From Paramecium sonneborni (Eukaryota > Ciliophora > Oligohymenophorea > Peniculida > Parameciidae), in NCBI GenBank assembly GCA_905182985.1, contig CAJJDN010000032.1, forward strand, positions 467,562-531,561: 64,000 nucleotides of DNA. Direction: 5' to 3'. The notes under the pieces were generated by a model, which searched no databases, was not told where the DNA came from, and was given only the letters and a program-made list of their open reading frames with translations. Of the stretch, positions 1-12,708 are shown piece after piece (within the stretch, counting starts at the first letter, position 1; the number at the start of each line of letters is the position of its first letter). The translations under genes and the position numbers were made by a program.

Positions 1-848
1 GAATAAAGATGTTTATATTTCAAATGCATTTATTGTCAATGATACTATATAAGGTCCCACTTCTTAAAGAAATGGTTTGACAGGTTCAGTAGGAATTTTC
101 AAATTATGGAATGTTTTGATCATCAAACTTAGCTCAGACTTAAAGTCGTATCCAAGTCTAAGGTTTCTAAAATGCATTGCTTTGGGAATTAATCGTGTAT
201 AAATTATTTAGAGTAAACCATAAGATGTAGCTTCAGAGCTTAAGCATAATAAGATAAGAGTTGTAAATATAAGACAAGGATGATAGCCTATTTCTGGATG
301 ATTTTTGAGGAAAGTTCCTAACACATTTTAAATAGAACCTAAAACTTAACCTTTATCTATTTATACTACTTAACTAATAAAGTCTCTAATTGAATAATTC
401 ATTTTTTTATCTATCTCATCATAAATCGAATCTAACTAATTAATAAACTAATTATATTCTATGGCATCATTTTATTCTTATACTCTATATTATTCTTTAA
501 TCTATCTCATTTCAACTCCAAGATTTTTAAGCCATTCTATTCCTAAAGAATCCTTGTTGAATTAAATCATATTCGTTCGAACAAATTATTTAAGCATATC
601 TGACTCGGATTTACATATATTACAAACTCTGTGAGGATCTTTACTTTTTGAATAACCTAATATAATCATTTTATTTTAAGCACATTTATCACAAACTGCT
701 CTCTTACATCTTACGTTTATATAGACTATTCATACCTTTTGCATTAATGTTCCTTTGACATTACACTAAAATCCTTAAAACAAATAAGGCAAGATTTGAA
801 TTACTATCTTTATGAGCTAATTTCTACATTAAATATATTTCCCTTCAT
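1..848 (-). CDS. FYVE zinc finger plus TBC (Rab-GAP-like) protein, C-terminus cut by window edge
   Basis: The reading starts at ATG 848-846 and leaves the window in frame, so only the first ~270 residues are visible. Cysteines at residues 20, 23, 36, 39, 44, 47, 67 and 70 give the four-pair FYVE-type zinc pattern; the basic ligand patch is reduced to KEHQCKRC instead of RRHHCR. A helical, TBC-like region follows, with a GYHPCLIF stretch where TBC domains have their YCQG-like motif. The family binds PI3P on endosomes and stimulates GTP hydrolysis by Rab proteins; that function is inferred here. One 26-nt intron (710..735) joins the third and fourth zinc ligands, and without it the frame hits TGA. 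The catalytic Arg/Gln fingers of TBC were not located with certainty. Confidence 0.72.
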
Positions 849-2195
849 TAAATTAATATTGCATCATGTATATTAAATTTTCAAATAATTCAAATCATAT
901 TTACATAATTCTAGATTTGAAACAATGAATGAAGACTAACTTATCTGATTTAATATTATTCAAGACAAATTTATAAAAAGTTGCTTAATATTAAGTATTC
1001 TTTAAATTTAAAAAACTTTTTTGTTTATTATTTTAAAAAAAATAAGAATACATAGAAATATTTTCCGTATCAAAGATAAACAAAAAATTAGATTTAAAAT
1101 TTATTTACAACTTTTTAATATTTCTGAAATAGGTTTATTTTAGGTGACACTCAATTGAAACAAAAATGGTTTAATTTTGAGTTTTCATGGATAATTTCTA
1201 TAATTTAGTTTCGATCAAATAAATTTAAATATAGCCTTTGATTCTCCATAAGCAAATAAAGTACATATAGACAATAATTAAATTGATATTGCTTTATTTA
1301 ATTAATAATAATTAGTAATATTATTATGATTCATATTCTTGTCTTATGATTTCAATTAATTTAACTAACTAATCTATTTTGATAACGATTTAAGGTGCAT
1401 GTGATCCTCAAATATGGACTGAAATAGATTGAAACTTTTTATGAATGGGAATCAAACCATTTATACTAAAAAGGGATAAAGCTATTAATGCAACTTAAAA
1501 TTAATTAATAAGTAGAAGATAAATTTTTAAATTGCATTTAAGATTTTTTGGAATTTAAATCCTCAAACTTCTCAATAATATTTGGCTTAATTTTGTTAAC
1601 TTAAACTTGTAATTTAAGAGTAAAGAGTATATTTTTACTATAGTAAATAAATTATAAAAATTCTTAATATTGAAGTGACTTCTATTGAACCAAACAAGAA
1701 CCACTAAACCATTTTAGCAAATATAAAGTAAATAACATCAATGAATTATGTAATTTAAATACATATATCTATATTTTTAAATAAAAAAGTTAACAAAAAT
1801 TTTTTGATGCACTGATTTATTCTTTTCTAATTTCAATAAAAAAAAATCATAGTATTTTTTTCCTTTTTTTAAGTTCTAATTTTTCTACATTAAAAATTTG
1901 AAAGAATTGTTACAACGATTTCTCAAATCCAAAGTATTTATTTTATTTTAAGAAAAAAAAATTTTTCTAAAATAGAATATATAATTTTGAGTTATTCCTA
2001 TGTCTATGAACATAAACTAAAAAATTTTAAAGTTATTTTATCCTGTTATTGTAAAAAATAAAACATCAAGAATATTGAGTTTATTTTGAAGTATAATCAA
2101 TAATTTGATTATAAATTTAAAAATTTTTTTATGAAACATAAAGATAGATGATTAGAGCATGTAGATAATAAATTGGATGATTTTTTTATGTTAAA
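849..2195. other. intergenic, no gene seen
   Basis: This is 1.35 kb of very AT-rich DNA between two minus-strand genes, the 5' end of the FYVE-TBC gene and the 3' end of the LamG-like gene. No frame stays open convincingly when only TGA is a stop, and I see no RNA gene. It presumably holds the FYVE-TBC promoter. Confidence 0.5.
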
Positions 2196-5100
2196 TCAAA
2201 TTCTTCTTTAGGCAACTAATTTATTGATAGTAAATGCATCATTTTCTTTAAGGATGGCTTCTACTTACATGAAAGATTCATTGGATTCACCTAATTGATT
2301 ATAAATTTAAAAATTACTATCATCATATTGTAAACAGAAACATACTCTTGATGGATTGATACCCAATTCTGGAACATGGCCAGATGCTAATTAAGCCAAA
2401 TATTCTGAAATAGCACATAAAATATCAGCAGCATTTTCTTTAGTGACATCAATAGTTGCCTCACATCTATAAAAGATTAATAAATGATAAGATACTCTTT
2501 GACAACGGGAACTTAAGGTTCAGAAGGAGGAGGAGCTGGTTTAGGTGAAGGTACTGGAGCAGGTTCAGGTTCTGGTTAAGGTTCAGGTTCAGGTAATGGT
2601 TCTGGTGTAATTTCATCAGGAATGACAGGAGGTTCAGGTTATGGAGGAGGAGGAACAAATTCTTCTTCTTCTGGTTCAACTGATTCTTCTGAAGGAATAT
2701 CTTCAGGTTAAGAAGGAGTAAATTCTTCTTCTGGCCAAACTGATTCTTCTTCAGGGAAATCTTCAGGAGTCTCTTCTGGTTCAACTGGAGTAAATTCTTC
2801 TTCTTCTGGCCAAACTGGTTCTTCTTCAGAGAATTCAATTGGGTCATTTGGAGTATCAGTTGATGGTTAAGGATTATATCCAAAAATAATATCTCTTGGT
2901 GGATTTACAACATCAATAGCAACATCTCCAATACAAAGATTAACTCTCCAATTATAAAATTAACCATTGAAAGCAGGATATAAACCATCATTACCAATGT
3001 AAAGTCTTCTTTAAGGAACAAGATAATGACGAACATCATGAATTTAATTAGAAGGCATTTCTGAATCTGATAAATAAATCAAGTAATTAGCATATTTAGT
3101 TCTTCTGCTGTAACCAAAGTAAACATAATGCCATTAACCTAATGATGATCCATATTCAACAGAATCCCATAAATTAGGATTGCCAGATCCTGAATATGTA
3201 TAAGTAGTAACTTAATATCTGTTGCCAACTAATTCATTACCAAGATAAAGAGCTAGATCTCTATCTCCTAATTAAATATCATCTAAATCAGCATCAGTAT
3301 TTTCTGATAATCTAAAGACAGTATGCCAAACATCTTAATCTTCTAAAGATTCCCATTTGAACCAACCAGAAACTGAATATCCAGCATCCCAAGATGAGAA
3401 ATCATATCTTTCTTCAGAACTATCATCAAATCCAGAAAATTCAAAATCACCTAAAACATGTGTATCTAATTCACAAAGTTCTTCTGGAGGATTATTACAT
3501 GAATCAACAATTTGTTTATATGTTTTTTCATCTTTGAAATGAAGATTTGGTGCAGAGACAGCAAAATGTCCATAAACTTTACCTTAGAATGATGGATGAG
3601 AATCTTATTCACCACCAATAATGAATTCTAAAGATGTGAAACTTTCATGAGTAGCAGGAGTTTCTCTCAAAGCTGGTTATTCTTCAAAGAATTTAACTCC
3701 ACATCCAGTAACACCTTTACCATGACTAATAAATACAAAGCTCCAATCACCTTCAAAATCATCATTCTAAACAGATGTAGATTATTATGTTGATCCATCA
3801 GCAGTAACACATTTAACTCCAGTTTTAGTAACAAACACTCCTAATACAGTATTACCATTATCTTATAAACTGGCTAAATGGAATTCTTCAGCATCAGTAA
3901 AAGCTGGATATTTCTATAATTTTTAGAAGTATAAACCAAATCCATATTAGCCTGTTATGGTAAGAGTACTAGTGAATCCTGGTTCAACTTAAGTAGCTGC
4001 TAATTCAACATATTCTGTAGATTCAGAAGAATGACATACTAATGGAGATTCTTCATCATCTTCATCAACAGGAACAGGTGGTTAATCTTCAAAAGTGGCT
4101 TCTTCTCCTTCTTCTTCTGGTGATACTGGTATTGTAGGATGTGATGGTTCATCAGATTCTTCTTCATAAAATGATTCTTCTCCTTCTTCAGGAATATCAA
4201 ATGGTGTAGGTTAAGGTGGTTCAACAGGTGTTTCTTCAAATGTGAATTCTTCTCCTTCTTCAGGTAAATCAACAGGTGGTTAAGGTGGTTCAACAGGATG
4301 TTCTTCAGAATAGAATTCTTCTCCTTCTTCTGGTGTTGGTGGTTATGGTTAATCTGGAGTTTCTTCATAAGGAGATTCTTCATCATCTTGTTCTGGAGTT
4401 TCTTCATCATCTGGTTATACAGGTGGAGAAGGTTATTCTTCATCTTCTTCAGTAGATGGAACTATTGGTTCAGATTCTTCACCTGGAATAGTCCATTCTT
4501 CTGTTCCATCTTCTGTTATTGTTGGTTCTTCAGGAGATTCTTCTGCATTTGGATTAACTGGTGGTTCATCTGTTGGACCTTCTTCCTCAGAATGTACTTC
4601 TGGTGTAGGTTAATCTTCTTCTGGTGTTGTTGGTTAATCTTCTTCTGATTATGGCTAATCTTCTTCTGGACTTGGTTTATCTTCTGGTGTTGTTGGAATA
4701 TCAGTCTCTTCTACTGGTTCTTCAGTAAATTCTTCACTTGGTTCACTTGGTAATTCTGATGGAATTTCTGGAACTGGCTCATCTGGACATGTTGGTTGGC
4801 ATGCTTATTAACATCCTGATTATATAATCTTTAAATCTTCTATCTTTCCTTTCACCTTTATCACTGTAACAGGAGATTATTAGCATTATTAGTGAACATT
4901 ATTCATTTATTTTATTAAATAAGCACATAATTTTGTTAAAGTTTCTGTACATTCTTCTCTTTCATGTTTATCTTAATATTTAATCAAATTTGTTACCATG
5001 AGATTGCAATCCTTGTAATTTGTTTTATAATTCTGAAAGCACTGGTGGTGATATTAAATCTAAGTCTTTGATCTTATCAACCAGCTTTTAATATTTCTTA

Positions 5101-5348
5101 TGTTTTATTAAGTGTTTCATTTCAGTTAATGTTTCTATATGTGAAGGTATACGATCTTTATTCTCCAAAACATTCTACCATTGACTCAAGGTCTACTCCA
5201 ACTCATCGAAATGCGATCGAGGAGTTTAACAATTTAATTATGAAGTGTCCAAAGCATCTACTTCTGCTAATGTATGGGACATCAAAGATGCCTCGAAATT
5301 CAATGCTGCTGCGTACATCAACAGCACAAACAGGGCATGCATTCTCAT
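2196..5348 (-). CDS. large secreted/surface protein with LamG-like modules and Pro-Glu-rich linkers
   Basis: A predicted 1032-residue protein. It starts at ATG 5348 with a clear signal peptide (hydrophobic residues 4-18 ending AALNFEA) and stops at TGA 2196-2198. Introns are 4972..4996 (25 nt) and 2467..2495 (29 nt); the remaining 3099 nt are an exact multiple of three. A charged, cysteine-containing N-terminal region is followed by an acidic Pro/Glu-rich linker (about 175-425), a globular region (430-600), a second one (600-790) with Trp and Gly spacing like LamG/concanavalin-A folds (VSGWFKW, GQWHYV, LYIGNDG), another PE-rich stretch (815-940) and a Cys-containing C-terminal domain. It is probably exported to the cell surface or extracellular space; ligand unknown. 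On the plus strand the same DNA reads as Gly/Ser repeats, which is a shadow. Confidence 0.75.
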
Positions 5349-6600
5349 TTTTTTAATAAATATAATAGTTATGCATTCAAAACGGATTATTACAAATATT
5401 GAGTAATTAATTATACTCCTTGTATTTTAATGTAATCTGTCAAAGAAAGACTTTTGTAATACTTTACCTTTGTAAAACACAAATATAATCTAAATGATAC
5501 ATTTACATTTATCACTTAAATTTGGAAAATGTTTTATATTACCAAACAAATAGCTTCGAAATTCAACGCTTAAGATTATTTTTATAACACTATAGTCAGA
5601 ATAGAATTAGTAATCAAAAATTATAGAATAAAGTTTTTCATTTCAAAACTTCTTTTGCATTGTAAATCATTAAATATTTTCAATAATTTTTTAATGCTAA
5701 ATTATAGATCAAAATACTAATGCTATTTCATTACTAATATAATAATCAGAGTTTGCAGAAGCTTAAACCAAATCTGTTAAGTAACTTTTAAATTTATGAA
5801 TTTTTAACTTTAGTAGTTTCATTAATTCCAAATATTTCAAATTCTAAAAAGTTTTTAGATTTTTGTAGAAGAAAATGAAAACCCATCCTAAAATAATATA
5901 TCAAATATTTCTTTAATTCTAAATTTTATTTAGCTTTAATTTATTTTTTATTTTTGGTCATTCTTATGAAATAACTACAGAAATGTATATAATTGTCATT
6001 TATTGATACAATTATATAAAGATAAAATACTATTTATGAAAAATATAGCTTTTGTTCTAGCTTCCTTAAGTATTTTATATGAATTGAAAATATGTATTAA
6101 AAGCAAATTCAATAATTCTAATTTACATATATTTTATTTCTTATCTTTTTTGTTATGAGGTTCGAATTATTTTTTCTTTTTTTAGTTGTAAAATCAATGT
6201 GTCAGCAATTATATTAAAAATTAAATAAAATTGAAGTATTTCTTTTCAAATAGGATTGCACAATAATCATAGTTAATTTGAAAGTATTGTTTTAATTTCT
6301 TGATGAAGAGGTGAGAATGTCAATTTTTAAAATTATAAAGTTCCTATTCAATATTCTTGCATTTATTTATTTAGATTAATTTTATGAATTACATGATATC
6401 TCGATATGTAGCAATAAACATTGAGATGGTAACGACGTTAAATAGATTATCCAAGTTTTGATACATATAAATTGCAAAATTTAAAGATTTTTAGTTAAAT
6501 AGTGAGCTAACGTCATGTTACGTTAAGAATTGTGTGAGATACAAGCATAATTTTAAATTTTAGTAGTATCTATAATATATACAATAAATTAATTATTCAA
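5349..6600. other. intergenic between divergent genes
   Basis: 1.25 kb separate the start of the secreted-protein gene (minus) from the start of the exchanger gene (plus), so it must carry both promoters. No credible coding frame or RNA gene is visible. The only structured element noticed is the short inverted repeat at 6508-6525. Confidence 0.5.
6508..6525. repeat. perfect 6-bp inverted repeat upstream of exchanger gene
   Basis: TAACGT, a 6-nt spacer and ACGTTA form a perfect inverted repeat about 75 nt before the exchanger ATG. A related AACGACGTTA lies about 80 nt further upstream. It could be a dimeric regulator site, but a chance match cannot be excluded. Confidence 0.3.
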
Positions 6601-9600
6601 ATGGCAGAGCATGAACAAGAATTTGAGGGTCATGAAGAAGAATTAGAAGCCCCAAAAGATTCATTATGGAGAGATGAGCATGAAATGGAGAAATCTGCAA
6701 ATATTGTTTATTTTCTGACGTTGGGAATAGTATCAGGGTTAATATTGAGAGAGATTAATAAGAAAACAAAGTAATGGAAATGATTTATGGCTAGATTTCC
6801 ATATTCTCCTATGATTTTATCATTAGGAATATTATTGGGATTACTTTAAAAAAGTTTAGGATATGTTGGTGAGAGTGCAAGTATCTTGTCAAAAATGCAT
6901 CCTCACTTAATAGTGTTTGTGTTTGTTCCTGTATTATTATTTGAATCAGCCTTTAATTGTGATTGGTATACTTTCAAATATCAGATGGTCAATATTTTAT
7001 TATTAGCAGGTCCTGGTTGCGGTTGGGTATTTAATATTTGAATGATAGGGTGCAATACTTTTAGGAGGTGTATTTAAAATGGTGTTACAATATGATGATA
7101 ATGATATGACATGGTATTAAGCATTTACTCTTGGTTCTGTTTTATCAGCTACAGATCCTGTGGCAGTAGTTGCTTTATTAAAGGAATTAGGAGCAAGTTT
7201 AGCATTCAATCATTTAATAGAAGGGTATTAATAACATTTTATTAATTTAGAGAAGCTTTATTAAATGATGGTGTAGCTATGGTATTTTTTATATTTTTTA
7301 ACAAATTTTCAAAAGCAGCAAGTGGAAAAGGTGAAGCTGTTACAGCTGGTTAAGTTGTTCTAAATTTTGTTAGAAATTCATTAGTTGGACCAGGATTAGG
7401 ATTAGTATTAGGAATATTAGCTGCTTTATGGACTAAGAGAATTTTAGGTGATGATATAGAAGTAACATGGTTAACATTTGTATTCACATATTTAACATTT
7501 TATTGGGCAGAGTTTTGCTTTTTCAAAACAAGTGGTTTACTTGCTGTTGTGGGTTTAGGACTATTTTGGAGTGCATTTGGAAAAACAAGAATAAGATCAT
7601 CAGTTGAACATTCTGTACATACTGTTTGGGGTTTTGTTTAATACTCTTGTGACACTTTAATATTTTTATTAGTTGGAATTATTGTTGGTACATAAGTAAT
7701 TGAAGAAACATTTATTCATAAATCAGATTATATAAGAATGATAGTGTTTTACTTTTTTATGATTTTAGCAAGATTCATTATGATTTTGACATTTTGGCCA
7801 TTCTTAAGATGTTTTGGATATCCTATTTCTAAATCTGAATTCATAGTTCTTGTATATGGTGGATTAAGAGGTGCTTTAGGTTTAACTTTGTCATTAATGG
7901 TTGGATGTGATGAAGAACTACCAGCTAGATTTAGACATTTATCAGTATTTTATGGGGCAGGAATGGCTGCAATAACAAATTTAGTTAATGGAACAACTTG
8001 CAAGGCATTAGTGTAATATTTAGAAATGATTGAAAATCCTGTAGTTAAAAAAAAAGTGTATAAAAAATATTTAGAAGAATTAATTGTTAATTCATAAGAT
8101 AAAATGAGAGAATTAGAATCAGATTAATTTTATAGTATGGCTGATTGGAATTAAGTGAATTAATTGATAGGGCAACCTAAATTTATTGAGAAAATAGAAA
8201 AATTAGAAACAGAAATAAAATATATGTTGGGTAGTAATAAAGTAGTTTAAAGTTCATCAAATTTATATGAAGGATTAACAGATCAAGAAATCTTTGGTGA
8301 CGTTAGATACAGAATCTATCGTATTTTAAAAGGTTTGTATTATGATAAATTTGAATATGGATTATGTGAAGAAGATACTGTTCGATTGTTAGTTGAATCA
8401 AGTGATATTGGTTTAGATCATACAAAAGGAATTTTAAATATTTGGGATTAATTATATAAGAATTTCTTAAATTTTAGTAGTGTGAACTTTTTCTTTAAAG
8501 TTAAAGAAATGCCATTGATTGGACCATTTGCTAGAGATTATATGATAAAACATTTAGGATTTGTTTATGATGTTACTACAACATTTTTATCTTGTGCTAG
8601 TGAAGCATTACATTTAACTGGAAGTTTTCCTATGAGTAAGGATGCTGTTAGAGTTGTTATGGAAGAACTTAATAAAGAAATAGAAAAAGCTGAAGGTTAT
8701 TTAGGTATTTTAAATGACACTTTTCCTGAAATTGTTAGAGCTATTTAAACTAAAAGAGCATCACATTCAATTTTAACACATTAAAGACATTATCTTGATG
8801 ATACATAATAAAATGGATTAGTTGATGATAAAGAATATTAATTACTTAAAAAAGAAATTAATACTAGATTAGTTGATTTAGAAAACCATCAATTTGATAT
8901 GATTTTACCGTCTTTTCATGTATTAGCTATGGAATTTCCCATTTTTTCAGGATTAGTATCTACTGATTTAGATAATATAATTAAAAGTGCTTATGAAAAG
9001 AAATTTGGGTCAGATGAAATTATATATGAATAAGGAATGACATGTTAGAATATCTATATTGTGAGTAAAGGTAATGTTGTAGATGAATTCCCAGGAGGTT
9101 CAATAAAGAAAGGTTTAGGATCTTTAATAACATATACTAATCTTATAGGAGATGGCACATGTATGAGTACTGCTAAAACCACAGCAGATTCTTTATTGTA
9201 TTCATTAAATCTTAAGATTCTAAAGGATTTAATGAACAAAAATCCAGATTTTGAATTCAAAATTTACATCAATTCAGTTGGTTACAATATATGTTATTTT
9301 TAGAATACTTAAGAAGAATGTATGAAGATTAAGCTGGACCTTTAGCTCATTTAGAAATTAAAAGATTATTAGATTTCTTTAGAACTAAAAGTAAATTAAA
9401 AAAGTTTACTGCAAATTAAAAATGTGATTTTATTTTTGGTGGATATTTATTTAGAGGAGAATTGAAGGACATCAATAATAAAGTTTATTCTCAATATACG
9501 TAATATATAAATTCTAAAGTATAGTTATATACCTCCTTAAGATACTGAATGCATTGTAGTCAAAGATTGTCAATGCTTAACTTTTGAAGATTCAGTAGAG

Positions 9601-9720
9601 TCCTTTAATAATTAAATGTTGAAATAACTTGATTTAGATCCTCATAAAGACTAATAGATTTAAGAAAGATATTCATAGATTAAACGTACTTCTATGATGG
9701 ATAAAAGTAAACATCATTGA
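6601..9720 (+). CDS. Na+/H+ exchanger with C-terminal cyclic-nucleotide-binding domain (SOS1/SLC9-type)
   Basis: Six exons, with introns 6771..6794, 7027..7048, 7225..7250, 9281..9303 and 9500..9524, give 999 residues. After an acidic N-terminus come about 12 membrane segments. Motifs include FVPVLLFESAFN, AGPG, the CPA1 hallmark SVLSATDPVAVVALLKELG, the ASP-less helix ALLNDGVAMV and the GGLRGALGLTLSL segment. A long soluble region follows, with LLVESSDIGLDHTKG resembling the same area of plant SOS1. A CNBD follows at about residues 740-870 (EIIYEQG, IYIVSKGNVV). The family exchanges Na+ for H+ across the membrane. I see no four-helix voltage sensor between transporter and CNBD, which argues against the sperm-NHE (SLC9C) layout. 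Direct cyclic-nucleotide control is inferred. Confidence 0.9.
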
Positions 9721-9727
9721 TATAATA

Positions 9728-10100
9728 TCATTTATATATCTATTCCAAAAATAATTTCAATTTTTAAATTCTGTTTTAATTTATAAAATAATCGATTGAT
9801 AATTGCTCATTTACATTCTCCTCTTAATAAAATAACAATTCAACTAACCCAAAATGCTACTTATTTTCTATAACTGATTAAACTCTAGTAAACCAAAAAT
9901 TATCATAAATTAGTTTATTAAATTAATTGCTAATAATTTATTTGTCTTTATCAATTTTTTTAAAAGTCTCAACCATTCAATTAAAATTCTCCTAATTTTT
10001 ATTTATCAGAATGAAAAACTTTTGATAATTCTCTATTGTATTCTTTAATTTAAATAAGAATTTGTGGTAAACTAGGTGCTTAATCAAGATTTTACAAAAA
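9728..10100 (-). CDS. possible small minus-strand gene, start not found
   Basis: Reading leftward, a charged Glu/Lys/Gln-rich frame runs to TGA 9728-9730, only 7 nt from the exchanger stop on the other strand. Its two halves join if a 28-nt GT...AAAG segment at about 9932..9959 is removed. That gives roughly 110 residues, including ESKVF-like and KLKLFLEQIYK stretches, with no recognised domain. No in-frame ATG is visible before the frame enters the divergent CFAP221 gene. It may be a decayed gene or lack a correctly read first exon. Confidence 0.33.
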
Positions 10101-10117
10101 ACAATTATTAATATATA

Positions 10118-12708
10118 ATGTTAAAATTGAAACCTTCAGAATCAGCTCCAAATTCTCTTAAGATGCCACATCTAAAAGCAAAAGATTTAGATAAAAAAAG
10201 TATATAAATACAAGATATTCATTATAGATGAGATGGATAAGGTGATTTAACAGTAATTAGTTATTGAACCAGAAATTGTAAAGTTTGCAGGATTTGAGGT
10301 AGGGAAACTAAATTTACTAAAAATTCGTGTTATTAATAAGTATCTTTAGCCATAAAGAATATTGATTATACCTCCTAAGACTAATTTCTTTAATATAAAA
10401 TATGATAAGAAAGGAGCCATAGCTTCTGGAATGTTTGAAGAAATTTATATTTCTTTTAAGCCATTTGAATATAAGTAATACTAAGATTCTTTGAGAATTA
10501 ATACTCAATTTGATTCCATAGTGATTCCAATACGTGCATTTCCAGCAATTAATCGAGATTATTTAAGAGATTTATTTCCTCGTTATTTAGATTTTGGAAC
10601 ACTTGAATTAGGAGAATAATTTTCTTAAGTATTTTTTTATTGTAAGATAGAGATTTCCAATATAAAATAAGGTACCACTTAATTTTGATTTTGAATTCAT
10701 CATAATTAAAGATAACATAGATTTTAAAATAAATCCTTTAAGAGGTACTATACCTGATAAGGGAGTAACTGAAATAGAAATACTTTATAGACCTTCAATT
10801 AATGTAACAGTCTATATGGAAGTGGAATTAATTGTAGGATCTGTTGATTTTGAACCATTACCTATTAAATTAATGGGAACAGGTAGATCATCAAATGATA
10901 AAAATCAAAATAGAATTAGAAGACCGGTTTCAATGAGAAAATTAAACTCAGTGATTTAATAGCCAAAACAAAATTAAAAAATAATTCCTAAAGATTTATA
11001 ATCATCATAAGAAAATATTGATGAATATTCTATTCCTGAATAATCTCCTTAAGTAATATATGAGGCTACTGGAGGAAATGATTAAGTTGAGTAATTTTAT
11101 CCAATCATTAAACCAACCACAAAACGAATTAGACCATAAATAATAGAAAATGAAGTTTTAGAGATTAAATAAGGTGTTTCTCTTTAGGGAAGATAAGTTA
11201 AGGAGAAATAATATCTTGATCATTTTAATTAAATAGCTAATTTGGATAAGGAGAAAGAAAATAAACTTAAATAATTTATAGGAGATTCACCTATTTAAAA
11301 GGAAACTATTTAAGAAATTATTAGTCAAAGAGAACATTTTAATCAATAAATGTTAAATTAAATATTTTAAACTGGAATTACTAGATATTAACTTTAACTT
11401 AATAATGATAATGCTGTAGCGGATTAAATTCTACCTAAATATGAATGTTAATGGGATTTTGAAAAAAATGATGTCATTAAAATAAAGAAAATAGTAAGTT
11501 ATTTATTATCTATTAGTTTTGAAACTTAAAAAATTTATTTATGCTGTAACTAGAGTGATTTATAGAATTAGATTTGATAATAGAATGTCAAAAATAAGAG
11601 CATTTTTAAAAGGAGCAACAAAACGATCAGAAGTTGAAAAATTAGTAAATTAAGATTGGTAAAAAGCAGAATATGCAGGAGTTGGCAAAAAGGATTTTGT
11701 ATTTATAAATAATAATTGAATAAGATTGCTTTCACTTTTGAATTTGAAGAAAATTGTATAGGAAAATTTGCACTTCCAGTTCAATATTAAGAAACTAATA
11801 CTTATTCATTTAAATTTGATATAAATCCAAGAACAGGATTTGATGATTGGGCTCCTATTGAACAAATTCCTCAATCTGATCAAGAAGTAATGTAATATAA
11901 AAATTGGGATTACCCTCAATTAGTATACCATCCTCCTTTATTATAATAAGTAGTTTTTAGAGATGGAGCTGAAGAAGAAAAAGCTGTTAAAGGTAAAATG
12001 GGACCAATTTAAAATATTTTAACTATTAATTAAAAACTTGAAGAAACTATGAAAATTGTAATGTAAAAGACTCCAGAATATGAAGGAGTTTAATTGCTAC
12101 TACCTCATAAAACTCTTTAATGCTATTTACCATAAGACACATGTAATCTTATTGAATCATCATTTCTATTAAATTATAAAACTATATCCAATATTGGATC
12201 TGATTTAGATATTGATGCATCTAGGAATGATTAAATTATTAAATAAGAAATTAGTAACAGATAACCAGGATACAATAATTTAAATTTATTGTATGAATTG
12301 AAAATGGATTAATTTTATTATTAAGAAAGAAATATGCAATTAGCATATGATTTTGGATTTGAAGATTAAATTGAATAATATTGTGCTCCATTAATGCATG
12401 ATAAAGAAAAAGATGATTATATTACAGATGACAGTGATGAAGAAAGACCACCACAACCTATTGTTGCAGATTGTAATGATTGGTTAGCAAAACTAGAATA
12501 AGATGATAAAGCCCTTTAACCATTTAAATAAGGGGAAATTATAGATCAATAAGAATTACTTAAAATTAAAATAGATACTAATTTAATGTATATATACTTA
12601 TTTTTATGAAGGTTCGAAAAAAATAAATGGATTTCTACTGTCCCATCTAAGACGAATGACTACAACAAATTTATCATCAAAAATGAGAATAAAATTATTA
12701 TTTTATGA
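10118..12708 (+). CDS. CFAP221: CFAP221 (PCDP1) ciliary central-apparatus protein
   Basis: Introns 10200..10227, 10629..10650, 11498..11516 (only 19 nt), 11699..11724 and 12588..12611 leave 2472 nt, or 823 residues, close to the ~840 of animal CFAP221. Residues 30-300 show the ASH/MSP-like immunoglobulin fold typical of the family: FAGFEVGK, IIPPKTNFF, the turn before ISFKPFEY, then PDKGVTEIEILYRP and FEPLPIKLMGTG. A basic KKFIYAVTRVIYRIR helix near residue 440 matches the family's conserved, probably calmodulin-binding region. The middle is Gln/Glu-rich. The family sits on the C1 central microtubule of motile cilia and is needed for normal beating. The third intron is the weakest junction, because the adjacent 23-nt choice would break the frame. 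Confidence 0.85.

Noticed and set aside
2500..4800. Plus-strand Gly/Ser-rich repeat protein
   Set aside because: It is the antisense shadow of the Pro/Glu-rich linkers. The minus strand gives a signal peptide, two proper introns and a 1032-codon frame, while the plus strand offers no start or flanking domain.
6300..6400. C/D-box small nucleolar RNA starting at TGATGA
   Set aside because: No CTGA D box or terminal stem was found within the expected 60-100 nt.
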